Source: Tritrichomonas musculus (Eukaryota; Parabasalia; Tritrichomonadida; Tritrichomonadidae). From it: 64,000 nucleotides of DNA. The notes under the pieces are model-generated. The model saw only the letters and a program-made list of their open reading frames with translations, did not search any database and was not told the DNA's origin. Below are positions 37,214 through 47,629 of the stretch, in pieces; the stretch's first letter is position 1; each line of letters starts with the position of its first letter. Made by a program: the position numbers and the translations under genes. Where the stretch lies: the NCBI GenBank assembly GCA_039105265.1, contig JAPFFF010000011.1:1178001-1242000 (forward strand). Reading direction: 5' to 3'.

Positions 37214-38368
37214 TTAAATGTATTTCATAATTTTATCTGGTATTGGTTTGCCCTCAACCTTTTGACCTGCTTTAATTTGTCGTTCATAATTTTTCTTTTG
37301 TTCCAACCAATATTGTCTTTCTGCTGTACCAAGTACTAATGGATTACCTCTCCTTACATCTCTAATAGTTTGTCTAGCAAAGGCATCATCACCTTCGACT
37401 CCTTCCCATTTTAAATCATACTTACCAGTATCTTCATCAAAGTTATATATTCGTTCAATAATACCTTCTTTACCTTCATTTAGTCTTTCAGCTACTTTAA
37501 TCCTTTTGTCTCTTGTCCTTAACAACCTATATCCAGGGAATGAACTAGTTGAACCATCTTTGGACCTGACCACAAACTGGTTACCTTTTTGCGAGTCAAC
37601 TATATAAGACTCATTGGACAAATTACTTCTTCTTTTACCAAATGGTTCTTTTTCAAGTACTAACCTGACCTTCTCACCTGGATTAAAATGGTATGGATTA
37701 ATGCGTGCATTCTTTTGTATGTACTTTATTTCATCCTCTGGAGTAATATCATTAGGTGCTTTATTATCTAAAGACCTATGAGGAGAGTTGTTATATATGT
37801 TGACCAAATCATGCATCTCCTTTGGTTGAATAAACCTATTTTCACCAATAGCATCTCTTATGGTTCTCATAAACCTATTAATAATGCCAAGTACATTATG
37901 GTTATTCTCAGTAGTTGTTCGGTATTTTATGTTCTTCTCTCTCATGAAGTCTAAGACTGTTGATGATAAATATGCCGCATCCTCATCACTTGTTATCGAA
38001 TATACATGAGGTACATCATTAACAAATTTATGAAGTGCTGTTAATACTTCTCTTGCTCCTTTACCATTCATAGGATATGCATATGCTTTTCTGGTGTTGA
38101 TATTGATGAACATTAGATAATTCAACCCACCTGCCTCTTTATTATTAATGAAGGTATCCATTTGATAACCATGAGGATGTTTGGATACAATAGGAATAAA
38201 TTGTGCTTTAGGTACTCTCTTATCATGTACTACTTTTTCATCAAAGTATTTCTTTGCTTCGTCTTCATTTAGATTCTCTTGTTTTGCCATGCTAAGGTAT
38301 TTGTCCAAGGTCTTCCATTTAGCTTTGTTGTATAATTTTTCATATGGGCTTGGTTCTTCTTTACTCAT
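37214..38368 (-). CDS. Retroviral-type (DDE) integrase with chromodomain-like C-terminus
   Basis: 384 residues; differs from copy 1 by only a few residues. The integrase core with Asp71 and the SDED cluster at 127-130 is followed by the GIINRFMRTIRD helix, then an SH3-like basic region and a chromodomain-like segment (about 305-350). Ends 10 bp before the ATPase start and begins 6 bp after the minor capsid gene. Confidence 0.9.
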   Translation of the reverse strand: MSKEEPSPYEKLYNKAKWKTLDKYLSMAKQENLNEDEAKKYFDEKVVHDKRVPKAQFIPIVSKHPHGYQMDTFINNKEAGGLNYLMFININTRKAYAYPMNGKGAREVLTALHKFVNDVPHVYSITSDEDAAYLSSTVLDFMREKNIKYRTTTENNHNVLGIINRFMRTIRDAIGENRFIQPKEMHDLVNIYNNSPHRSLDNKAPNDITPEDEIKYIQKNARINPYHFNPGEKVRLVLEKEPFGKRRSNLSNESYIVDSQKGNQFVVRSKDGSTSSFPGYRLLRTRDKRIKVAERLNEGKEGIIERIYNFDEDTGKYDLKWEGVEGDDAFARQTIRDVRRGNPLVLGTAERQYWLEQKKNYERQIKAGQKVEGKPIPDKIMKYI

Positions 38369-38374
38369 TTATTT

Positions 38375-39376
38375 TTAAATAAACATCTTATCGTATTGAA
38401 GGAATTGCATTTCGATTACAAATGAATCATTTGGAGGTAGTTTTGTTGGACAATTATAATGGGCATCACTATAGAAGTCTATCCAAAACCTTTGGTCCAT
38501 TGAGTTTAACTTGAAGTACTTAATCGGACTATATTCAACATCACTATCTCCAATATAGTTATGTAATGCTTGTTCACCTATCGATGAATATATTTTGCAT
38601 GATTGTCTGTCCCATATATTATCAAATATTAATGTCTTACTCCATGTTTGATATTTTTCTGGTTTATTTTGAAATATGCCATTACCTATATTAAACACAT
38701 CTGCAAAGTCATCATTCCAGGATTTAAGTTGGAAAAAGTTCATATATGGTGCAGTATACTCCCAATCTCGTTCATTCTTACTATTGTTATAGTAGTATTT
38801 ATGGTTCCCTGCTTTATTTCTTTCTGTATAAATGATTTCATGAAAACCATTTTTATCATAGTATCCATCGGTTTGTATATCTCTATCCTGTATATCATCA
38901 TCATTTTGAACAAATTTGTCTAATGTTGAAGTTTTAATGTATGACTTGAATGCACGATTAACTGCATCAAAAAATCCACGTAAATCTCCATCGACTGACA
39001 CCCAATCAATGACTTTGAAGCACCCATATTCATGATTTGAACCAGTTATATAGTCTTCTTTTAGTGTTCCATCATTCCATGTTCCACCACAAACAAACTC
39101 ATATGTTTTCTTATGTATCTTATATATTTCAATCTCTACTTCCATTTTGCGTCTTCTCTTAATGATATGTGCTGAACGAACGCCAACAATAGATTCCCCT
39201 TTGTTTGCAGTTGACCATTCTGGTGGGAAATTAAACCAATACCTATTAAACTTAGCTTTATCATGTTGAGCATCCTCAAGGAAGTAGGCTGTTTCGATTG
39301 GAAGAGGTGTATTACCATCATTAACTATATTATCTCGATTAGGATATAAAGTGTTAACACTTGGTGGTAATTCCAT
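38375..39376 (-). CDS. Penton-like minor capsid protein
   Basis: 333 residues; only about three residues differ from copy 1 (1788-2789). Beta-rich, with a C-terminal strand pattern FVIEMQFLQYDK and the IQTD motif at 167-170. The assignment as penton or minor capsid protein rests on family layout. The leader reads TTTTTATTCAACTCGAAATG. Confidence 0.5.
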   Translation of the reverse strand: MELPPSVNTLYPNRDNIVNDGNTPLPIETAYFLEDAQHDKAKFNRYWFNFPPEWSTANKGESIVGVRSAHIIKRRRKMEVEIEIYKIHKKTYEFVCGGTWNDGTLKEDYITGSNHEYGCFKVIDWVSVDGDLRGFFDAVNRAFKSYIKTSTLDKFVQNDDDIQDRDIQTDGYYDKNGFHEIIYTERNKAGNHKYYYNNSKNERDWEYTAPYMNFFQLKSWNDDFADVFNIGNGIFQNKPEKYQTWSKTLIFDNIWDRQSCKIYSSIGEQALHNYIGDSDVEYSPIKYFKLNSMDQRFWIDFYSDAHYNCPTKLPPNDSFVIEMQFLQYDKMFI

Positions 39377-39400
39377 TTCGAGTTGAATAAAAAGTCTTTA

Positions 39401-40970
39401 TTAATATACAACACCTGTTTCTAATTCATTGTTTTGAAGTTCTCGAAGTATTCTCTTTCTAATATCTGGCATATTGCGTTGTTTAAACTTACCATCTCCT
39501 TCATGCAAAAAGGTACGACAAGATTCCATTAGAAACACTCCACAATCCTTGTTATTCCTTTGACTAGGTACATCATAATATTTTGCTTTTAACTTACCTG
39601 TTGCTGAAATATTGATCCACTTATTAAGTGTCTTTACCTCTGGTGCCATTGACTTATTCTCAGAGTCATAGCATTCGATTATTTTCTTTGGATATCGAAC
39701 AATACATAAAACCCAATGTTCTCCATCTGAGCAAATGGGGACAAATACTTTATCGAAATGTGTAAATGACTGTTTACCTGAGATAGGACTTTTCATCAGT
39801 TCATGTATTTTTTCCATATCATTAGTCTCATATGCTATAGAAAGGAAGGTATAAAATGCAGTAGGTAAAACCAATATTTTCTTTTTATCAAACTCTGCCT
39901 CATTTTGACCAGGTTGTTTATTCAATCTCTTTCCTTTGTTATATAGAAGTTTCAAGTAGTCATCAATAACATCTTCTTCTATATTTTCATCATTGACTAA
40001 ACTCCTCCAATCATGAATTTTATGACGTCTTTGGTCTACTGTATACTCTCCTGTCTTCTGTGGTGTCATACGGGTTTGTCTTGGAGGAGGACTAGTACCT
40101 CGAGAGGTATGTGATGATGGAAACTGTGGAGGGAGGTGATGAAGGAGGAGGAGGTGGTGGAGGTGGAGGTGAACGAGGTGGTGGAGGTGGAGGTGAAGGT
40201 GAACGAGGTCGTTTTGATTTTTTCTTATGTTGTTTTGATTTTTTCTTAGGTCTATCATCCTCGTCTAAATTTGTACTACTTTGAAGTAAAAGTTGAATTC
40301 TGTTTTGATTTTGATCCCTTGTTGGTGGCTCAACATTTGTGGGTCGGTTCCTACCGATTTTCCTAAGGTTAAGATGATAATCATTTCGATTTAAAGTTGG
40401 AGGTCTGGGTAATGGAGCCAATTCTGGTATATCATCTGTTTGAATACCTCTAGTTTTATATTCTTTCTTATCACTTTTCAATGTTCTTTCTTTCATCTGC
40501 TCTCTCAGTTCTCTAGCTGCTTGTTTTTCCTCCTCAGATTTCATTCGAGATATCCTTATGTTGATAATATCATAATGTAATTTTATCTCTGTTAATATAC
40601 CTTGATCTGATTCTTGGAGAGTATATTGATATGGCTTTAATACTGTTATGTAATGCCCATGTTCATCTTTATCATCTTGATTTTTCTTAATAGCAAACAC
40701 ACAACCTGAAAATTTTGCTTTTGGTCTCTCTCTCTTGAGTCTATTAGCAAATTCAAGTACGTCTTTAAAAGCTATACTAGTATTTAAATATGTCTCATAT
40801 AATTTTTGTAGATTTATTTGATTATTAGAGAACTTCCATATAGTTTGACCCAAACCTCTTGTTAATCTTGCAACATCTCTATCAACTAGTTTAGGTCGAA
40901 ATTTAATAGTACCTTGTAGTAGTTGTATTTTATTGTTAGGTTTAGTTTGTGTACCTACATCACTTGTCAT
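39401..40970 (-). pseudogene. Adenain/Ulp1-like cysteine protease gene, broken copy
   Basis: The same gene as 162-1763 in copy 1, with the catalytic-domain signatures GEHWVLC and PSQRNNKDCGVF and the N-terminal TQT and IQTD motifs present. This copy looks broken (about one break). The Pro/Ser-rich hinge region is a simple-sequence tract whose length differs between the two copies. Confidence 0.8.
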
Positions 40971-41011
40971 TTAAAAATCAAATAAAAGAAAGAAGAAGAA
41001 GATGTTGTTTA

Positions 41012-41254
41012 TTAATGAAGGTTATCAAGGCTGCTGTTGATATCATCAACGTTGCCCTTCATATTTGCAAGGTCATCAATGACAGAATCGAGTTTTAAGG
41101 ATAGCAGGTTGACCCTATTAAGAACCTCATCAAGTCGTTGGTTGAGTTGATCAATTTGGAACAACAAGTAAGTTTCAAGCTTTTGCTTTTCATCCATGAT
41201 TTTAGCGTTGAGCATTTCAGTGGTCAATCGTATCTTCTTATCGATATTCATCAA
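41012..41254 (-). CDS. Short coiled-coil protein
   Basis: 80 residues (79 if the second Met is used). Nearly all of it is one amphipathic helix with heptad-spaced Leu/Ile/Val (LLFQIDQLNQRLDEVLNRV, then LLSLKLDSVIDDLANM), like a trimerising or dimerising coiled coil. The C-terminal 39 residues are seen again at 1-120. It is the first gene of the leftward block, 41 bp before the protease. Function unknown. Confidence 0.55.
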   Translation of the reverse strand: MMNIDKKIRLTTEMLNAKIMDEKQKLETYLLFQIDQLNQRLDEVLNRVNLLSLKLDSVIDDLANMKGNVDDINSSLDNLH

Positions 41255-41318
41255 AGAAAAAAGTGAAATGACTAAACATTTTTCTATTGTTCATTTCATT
41301 TTTTTTATTTCTGTATAA

Positions 41319-41582
41319 ATGGCTTATTACATGACCATAAAAGAGCGTATGAATATCCTCTATAAAATAGTATCTTACCTCTATGATTATAGATGTGAGA
41401 CAAATGAGGGTGTATGTGGTATTTTAATTAATAAGATAAAAGAGTTAGCTGCTGAGTATTTCGAACCTGAAATTCTTAATGTAATTATGAAAGATGGTGA
41501 TTTGGAATTTATCGACCAAATAGAACATTTTGCCTTTGAGTTCTTAGAGTACCAAATATCTAATCTGCCCTCGCATTTATAA
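41319..41582 (+). CDS. Small helical hypothetical protein
   Basis: 87 residues, alpha-helical by composition (YMTIKERMNILYKIVSYLYD; ILINKIKELAAEYFEPEI). It diverges from the coiled-coil gene (65 bp between starts) and converges on the HNH gene, overlapping it by 23 bp. No family recognised. Confidence 0.4.
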   Translation: MAYYMTIKERMNILYKIVSYLYDYRCETNEGVCGILINKIKELAAEYFEPEILNVIMKDGDLEFIDQIEHFAFEFLEYQISNLPSHL

Positions 41583-41895
41583 TTTTGGGCATATCCCTGT
41601 TATAGTTACTATCAGTTGGGGTTATCCATCTTAAGTTGCTTAGATGGTAGTCAGCCCTATTCCTATTGATATGGTCTACCTCTATTTTATGTTGTGGGTC
41701 ATCATTAGGTATGAACTGTCTTGCTATAAGTACATGTTTCAAGTAGTAGTCGCCATTTAGACATACACGTATATACCCCTTTATATGTTTTGCATCTTTG
41801 CATATAAAATGATTACTCTTACGTCTTATAGTAAAGGGGTACCTATTCAGTATCTCAAAGTCGTTAGTAAAGCCTTTGAGTGGCACAAATGACAT
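41560..41895 (-). CDS. HNH endonuclease with NUMOD4-like N-terminus
   Basis: 111 residues. The N-terminal region (GFTNDFEILNRYPFTIRRKS, then GYIRVCLNG) resembles the NUMOD4-type DNA-binding start of free-standing HNH homing endonucleases, and the H-N-H core is visible as KIEVDHINRNRADYHLSNLRW. The small size is typical of such enzymes. It lies 16 bp from the right TIR, the outermost gene of the element. It could be a passenger homing gene or have a role in DNA processing; the sequence does not decide. Confidence 0.8.
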   Translation of the reverse strand: MSFVPLKGFTNDFEILNRYPFTIRRKSNHFICKDAKHIKGYIRVCLNGDYYLKHVLIARQFIPNDDPQHKIEVDHINRNRADYHLSNLRWITPTDSNYNRDMPKIINARAD

Positions 41896-41911
41896 TTACA
41901 TATAGAAAGAA

Positions 41912-42153
41912 ATAGGTACGAGATTCTCGGGGCAGGTACCTGTGCCGTTTCATAGATGGGCGGTTGTGGGGTGGGGTACCTGTGCCGTTTCATTGATGGT
42001 AGGCGTTGAGGTGGGTGGGTGGGATAACATGAAAAGAAGAAGAAGTTTTTTTTTTATTTTTCTTTTTTATTTTTTTTTTTTATTTTTTTTAACTAGTTCG
42101 TGTTGACGCGTGGGCAGCCTGTGCCCCGCGGAAACCGACTAGTATATACTACT
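41912..42153 (-). repeat. Right terminal inverted repeat of copy 2
   Basis: 242 bp, the inverted partner of 16402-16647 with very few differences beyond the length of the homopolymer tract. Contains two copies of GGTACCTGTGCCGTTTCAT and ends in the hairpin block and GTATATACTACT. Confidence 0.95.
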
Positions 42154-42287
42154 ATTATTTAGTAATATTCAAAAAATAACATTTTTTTACTGAGAAAATC
42201 TTATCGATTATTAATATGACTTTTGATAAAACTCATTTAATTCCTCTTTCAAATAATTCAATGGTTTATGACAATAATAAATATTAA

Positions 42288-44917
42288 GGATGTCCTTTCA
42301 CCGTTTACTATTTTATTTTAACGATTATAATTTCAATGAAAAATAATCGAAAATCATTGAAATTTTAAATGAGAAATAACTCTCTTTAAAATAAAAATGG
42401 AAAATTTTGAATCTTCATAAAAGATTACATATTAAACTATCAATTCTAGGTCCCAATACAATAACTAATGCATAAAATCGATTTGAAAATTAATTAATTA
42501 TATTATTATTAAGATCTTTTAACATTTGTTTGAAAAGAAATTTAATTCACGGACCTAGATACTCTAAGATAACTTATGATATTTTATTTTATATTGTAGT
42601 AATCTGTTTAAATTAAAAAGGCAGATAGTTATTTCATTTTGAAAATTTCACAAAAAAAAAAACGTTTAAAAATCCTTTGTAAAGTTGATGTTCTTAGGTT
42701 TCCAGACAAAGATTATAAAAAAATAATATAATTAATCAAATTTTTATTAAAATTCTATTCCAAAATGATCATTTCCCATATAAAGCAAAATATTATATCA
42801 GATTATCAGAATAATAATTCATTATTCCAATTGTTGCTGAAAAATTAAATTTTTTTCCTAAATAATAAATGAAATAAAATAATTTAAAAATGCATGATCA
42901 AAGGAATTTTCATATATTTTTAGATATTTAAATAAAAAAAATTTGAATGCAAATATTTTTATATAACATGTCATTTTTATTTTTATTTTTTTAAATTATG
43001 GTAAGAATACGGAAAGCAGCTAAAAAATCAATGATGAATGGAAGATTAAATACTCCAATACAATACGCAGATCAATCAATTCAAGTAAATATGTAATCTT
43101 CTTCTCAATCTTCTTCTCAATCATCTAGAGAACCTTCCCCAGCTCCAACTTTTCAAAATCAAGGAGTTCAAACAGATAGATATTTAAATTTCTCAAATAT
43201 AATTAAATTTGTTTTAGCAACACTTATTTGTGGTATGACTTTTTCACAAATTAAAGATTTTTGCATTTTAAATGAAACAGAATCATACTCTGAAAAAGTT
43301 TTTTATAAATACCAAGATATTATAACTGACTCAATTATTGAATTAGCTCGTGAATCGACACAAAAATATTCAGAAAATTTGAATGATGATACAATTGTTT
43401 CAATCGATGGCGCTTGGGACCACAGAAGGCATGGTTCAGCCTGTATTGTTACTATGATTGATATTCAATCACGGAAAATTATTGATTTTTCAATTAGACA
43501 AAAAAAGAAACAATTTGTTTTTGGAAATACTGAAGAAGCTTCTAGGAATTTAGAAAAATTAGGAGTGGAAGAAATAGCAGAACGATGGAAAAACTCTCAA
43601 AAAGTGAAATACTATGTTCATGATAATGATGGAGTTTCTCGCAATGTAATTACTCAATCAGGCTGGAAAATAACAGAGGCATTGGATCCTGGACATGCTA
43701 TTAAATCTATAAAAAATAACTTAGATAATTTTAATAAAAATAATGGAAAACCGTTTAAAGGGTATGGAGAAAGTATATCAAGATATCTAGAAATTTTATT
43801 TAGAGATGAAACAATAACAAAAGAACAAAGGTTACAATATTATAATAATATTCCAAAACATTACAAAGGAAATCATACGTATTGCCAACATCCACAAAAT
43901 ATAAAAACAAAAATTTATTCAGGGAAAAATAAAAAATTGTTCTCCAAAAAATTGAAAGAATTTCTAAAGAAAAACGTTCATTATGCAGAAAAAGTGAATC
44001 CCAAAATTCATACCCAAAACAACGAATGTTTTAATCATATTAAAACTAAGTACATTAGAAAAGATATTAAATACTCGACATCTACTGAACTAAGACTCGC
44101 TTTAGCTGTTTTACATTGGAACGAAGATAATTGGATTGACATGATCTTTAAAAAATTAGATTTGGAACCACTTTGTTCACCTTATTGTGAATGTTGGCAA
44201 GGAAGACAAATGACTAAGAGAAAGAAAAATCAAAATAGACGAGTTCCTAAGATTCGGAAAGAAATTAATCAAAAAAGAAGGAAAAATTTGAAGGCAAAAA
44301 TCATTGCAAACAATAAAGCAAATGGTTATAAGCCAAATGATAAGAATTTTAAATAATTAAAAATTCTTAATTCTTAATTTTATATACTCTTTATTTCATA
44401 AAAAAATAAAATAAAATTGAATATAAATTGATCGTTTTCTAGTTTTTGAATAGTTTACAGTTATCAAAAATAGTAAAAAAAATATTCAAAAAAATGCTAG
44501 AACGAGAAGGTTTATTATACTCTTTATATATTTTTTGAAAAATAGACCAAGTATATCTAAAAGTATTCTACTTTTTTTAGGAAAAAAAAAGTATTAATGA
44601 ATCTGAATATTGTGAAATCGCAATTTGTGTTCTGTTTCTCCTATATCTAGTAAGAGTTAGAGAATATAAGCAATATTTTGAAAGGTTTTTTTCTTCAAAT
44701 CTATTTTTTAACCTGGAATTTAATATATCAGTGATGATTGGAAAATAATGACAAAGAGGCCTCTGATAATAAATAACTTGACTTTCTGTAATTCATTTTT
44801 TTTGTTGGCGTCTCGTTACTTCGAGCCTTTAAGCTAGCAATTTTATAAAAATGATTACCCTTTAATGGGGAAAAATAAATATAACCACGACGATCATTTC
44901 ATATAGAAAGGTCATCC
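42288..44917 (+). mobile_element. Kolobok-like DNA transposon
   Basis: 2630 bp with short TIRs GGATGTCCTTTC (42288) and GAAAGGTCATCC (ending 44917; one mismatch when paired), flanked on both sides by TTAA (42284-42287 and 44918-44921). A TTAA target duplication and the encoded transposase both point to the Kolobok superfamily. It begins about 130 bp outside the right end of Polinton copy 2. Besides the transposase it holds only AT-rich flanks of 710 bp (left) and 560 bp (right). Confidence 0.75.
42998..44356 (+). pseudogene. Kolobok-type DDE transposase, early in-frame stop
   Basis: The frame starts at ATG 42998, meets TAA at 43094-43096, and is then open to 44356; the longest ATG-initiated part is 43235-44356 (373 residues). 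Counting from that later Met, likely catalytic residues are Asp58 (SIDGAWDHRRHG), Asp130 (YVHDNDG) and Glu264 (QNNECFNH), with a conserved DPGHAIK helix and a CxH pair (YCQHP). A basic, Lys-rich C-terminus follows. Residues upstream of the Met (Ser/Gln-rich, then GVQTDRYLNFSN) stay in frame, so the early stop probably disables the original start. Only this one lesion is evident, which suggests fairly recent activity. Confidence 0.7.
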
Positions 44918-44921
44918 TTAA

Positions 44922-45939
44922 TAAAAATTTATTTGACAATAATATGGTTACATTTGGTGATTTTTAAGGGTGTTGAATACCTGAATTTTTCGGTACTTGC
45001 ACAAAAAATTCATCTGTTATAATGGAATATTATTTTAAATGATTTTTTATTTATGTATTTTAAAAATAATATTTATAAAATAATTTAAAAATAATAGGAT
45101 ATCGTTGATTTGTTTTTTTTGAGAGAAATTCTATAGATTTTCACAAAAAAATTCTATTAATCTCTATGAATTTTTTGAGTGAACAATAATAGTGGGTTAT
45201 AAAATAGAAATAAAAAGCGAATATATCATTTTATTATTAATTATAACATTAATTGATTCATTTTGAAGCTTGATATTATATTATTTTAATAATTTAATGA
45301 AGTTTATAATAAAAGGATTATTTTGATCATATCTGAGTTTTTTAACAATATATAAGTTTTATATATATAAAAGTATTTTATAATCTGATTACTTCTTTTT
45401 TTTATGTTTATAAAAAGAATTTGATAGATTTTTTATTTTTTTTTGATTTGTGATTTTTTTTTTCACTTCCAAAATATCAATTTTTTATATACGATTGCAA
45501 TTTTTCAAATAACTCATCATTAGTTTTAGCAGTGTTGTTTATACTATCATTAGATACCCGTTAAAACTAATTTTTACTTAAAAAGATTAGTGACATACAT
45601 CTGCAAATAGCTCGTTGTAAAGAGAAAACTTGAAAAAGTATGTACTTATTCAATATAAGGAAATATAGTTTGATAAAATAAGTGTGGTATCATCAGTCAT
45701 TTGGCTTTATTTTAATGTTAAGCTTTTTTAAAAATCGTTGATATAAATAAGTGATAATATTTTGATTTTGATTTTTAAAAATAGCACATTTAATTATGCA
45801 TTAAACAAAAATATATGCTATATATTGCATTTTTCTTTAGTTGTTGGTATATTTATTATATTAAAAAAAATTGTAGTTGTCCAAAGATAAAAATCAAAAA
45901 ATTGAATAGTAGAGTATACTTATTTTGAATGCATTTTAT
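44922..45939. other. AT-rich intergenic DNA
   Basis: About 1 kb of AT-rich sequence with many homopolymer runs. I see no gene, TIR pair or tandem repeat. Confidence 0.5.
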
Positions 45940-45941
45940 TA

Positions 45942-46787
45942 CAGTTTTTTCAACAACGTTATGGAAAAAGTTGATATTCGTTATGGAAACTTTTTCTTAA
46001 AAACTTCTTTTCTAAGAAAAATTTGTATTCGTTATGGAAAAATATCACTAAACTTTTTCTGAGCAATTATTTTTTATTGTTATGGAATTGTAAAGTTATC
46101 AATTTTTTTACTCAGAAAATGAGATATATCGTTATGGATAAATATGGAAATTGAGATAAAGTACAAAATTGAAAGCATTTTTTATTCAAAAAAGATTTAT
46201 ACTCAATACAGCATTTTCTCGAACAATTCAATATAAATTCATGTTTATTTTCGTAATTAATGTTTCCTTATTCATGGTTTCTTATAATAAATTATCGATT
46301 TACGGTAAAACTTGTAAATACAAAATACATTAAACTAATCAAGGAATATCATTTCAAATAATATCATTTTCTAACATTAATCTGACATGTGATTCCTTTT
46401 TTACCAGAAGAATTATTAACAAAAATGTCTTTTGCAAGATAATTTTATAGAAAAAAAATGTTTTAAAATTATTTTTTCTATGCATTCCTTCTTGAATTTT
46501 TCCTTTTTCACTATTTTTGCATGATATTCTTTTCACAAAGAAAAAATTGAGAAAATTAAAAGATTTTTTTCTGAGGAATTTCCATATTTATCCATAACGA
46601 TATATCTCATTTTCTGAGTAAAAAAATTGATAACTTTACAATTCCATAACAATAAAAAATAATTGCTCAGAAAAAGTTTAGTGATATTTTTCCATAACGA
46701 ATTCAAATTTTTCTTAGAAAAGAAGTTTTTAAGAAAAAGTTTCCATAACGAATATCAACTTTTTCCATAACGTTGTTGAAAAAACTG
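45942..46787. mobile_element. Fold-back element with 211-bp arms (Tc1/mariner-like)
   Basis: 846 bp. The left arm 45942-46152 and right arm 46577-46787 are inverted copies with one mismatch by eye. The ends read CAGTTTTTTCAACAACG and are flanked by TA on both sides (45940-45941 and 46788-46789), the target duplication and CAGT start typical of Tc1/mariner elements. Each arm has five copies of a CGTTATGGA-type word. The 424-bp centre has no credible gene, so this is a non-autonomous element, very young by arm identity. Confidence 0.85.
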
Positions 46788-47629
46788 TATAAATTTGTTA
46801 ATGAAATACGTTATCTTCTGAAAAATTCATAATAAAAACGAATTTATTTGAATTTTTCATGAAAAATTCATTTATGATCATAATTTTGATTCCACACTAA
46901 TTAGAGATCTGCCCAAATAAATTATCTCCACTTATAATGAAAGAGATAATCAATGATGAAGAAATCAGTCATCAAAACTCATTGAACAGGAACACGTTCA
47001 ATGAAAGAAGGAGAAATGAAACCAAAAATGACGAAAAATCTAACGTATATCATAATATTACTTATAAAGTAATATAAAAATTCGTATAAAAGGTGCTTTT
47101 TTGATGACACTTTTCAAATTCTGATAAGATCAATAAAAATTAAATTTCTTGAATCATTAAATCTAAGACCCTATTTTGTTTTTATCTAAAAATGACGAAA
47201 TTCGCTATATAAACACGATAACTAAAAGGAATGGTTAAAATCAATTTATTGGTTTGTAATTATTAATAGAAACATAGCAAAGTTGATTTAAGAAAGTCAG
47301 GGTATTGATTTATGAACGCTACTAAAAGCGAAAATATAATTTTTCATTAACTAAAACACATCTTGTATTTAAAAATTTAAAAATATTGATATTTCATATT
47401 TTTCAGATCAAAAGTCTCTCTCAAAAAATTCAAAGAAAATAATAGAATTTTTTTGCAAATATATATAGAATTCCTTTCAAAAATCTTAAAATAAAAATAT
47501 CTTTTTATTTTTTTGGTATACTTTAAATATTTTACATAAAATATTAAATTAAAAAATCAATTCAATTTATTTATTATTATCAACTTCATTTATTTATTAT
47601 TGGCTTTAAAAACATCAAGTATACAGCTA

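Larger units (their letters stand above)
16402..42153 (-). mobile_element. Polinton (Maverick) copy 2, both ends present
   Basis: A 25.75-kb virus-like DNA transposon bounded by 246-bp and 242-bp TIRs that start 5'-AGTAGTATATACTAG. It carries integrase, protein-primed DNA polymerase, packaging ATPase, protease, major and minor capsid genes, two large fibre-like genes, a bZIP-like basic protein, an HNH endonuclease and several unknown genes, mostly on the minus strand. It looks nearly whole, with about one visible break (in the protease gene). Near-identity to copies 1 and 3 implies a young insertion. No perfect 6-bp target duplication is seen: the flanks are AATTAT (16396-16401) and ATTATT (42154-42159). 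Confidence 0.95.

Noticed and set aside
46354-46536. 60-residue frame inside the fold-back element
   Set aside because: Low-complexity Lys/Phe/Ile-rich frame in AT-rich DNA with no homology that I recognise.
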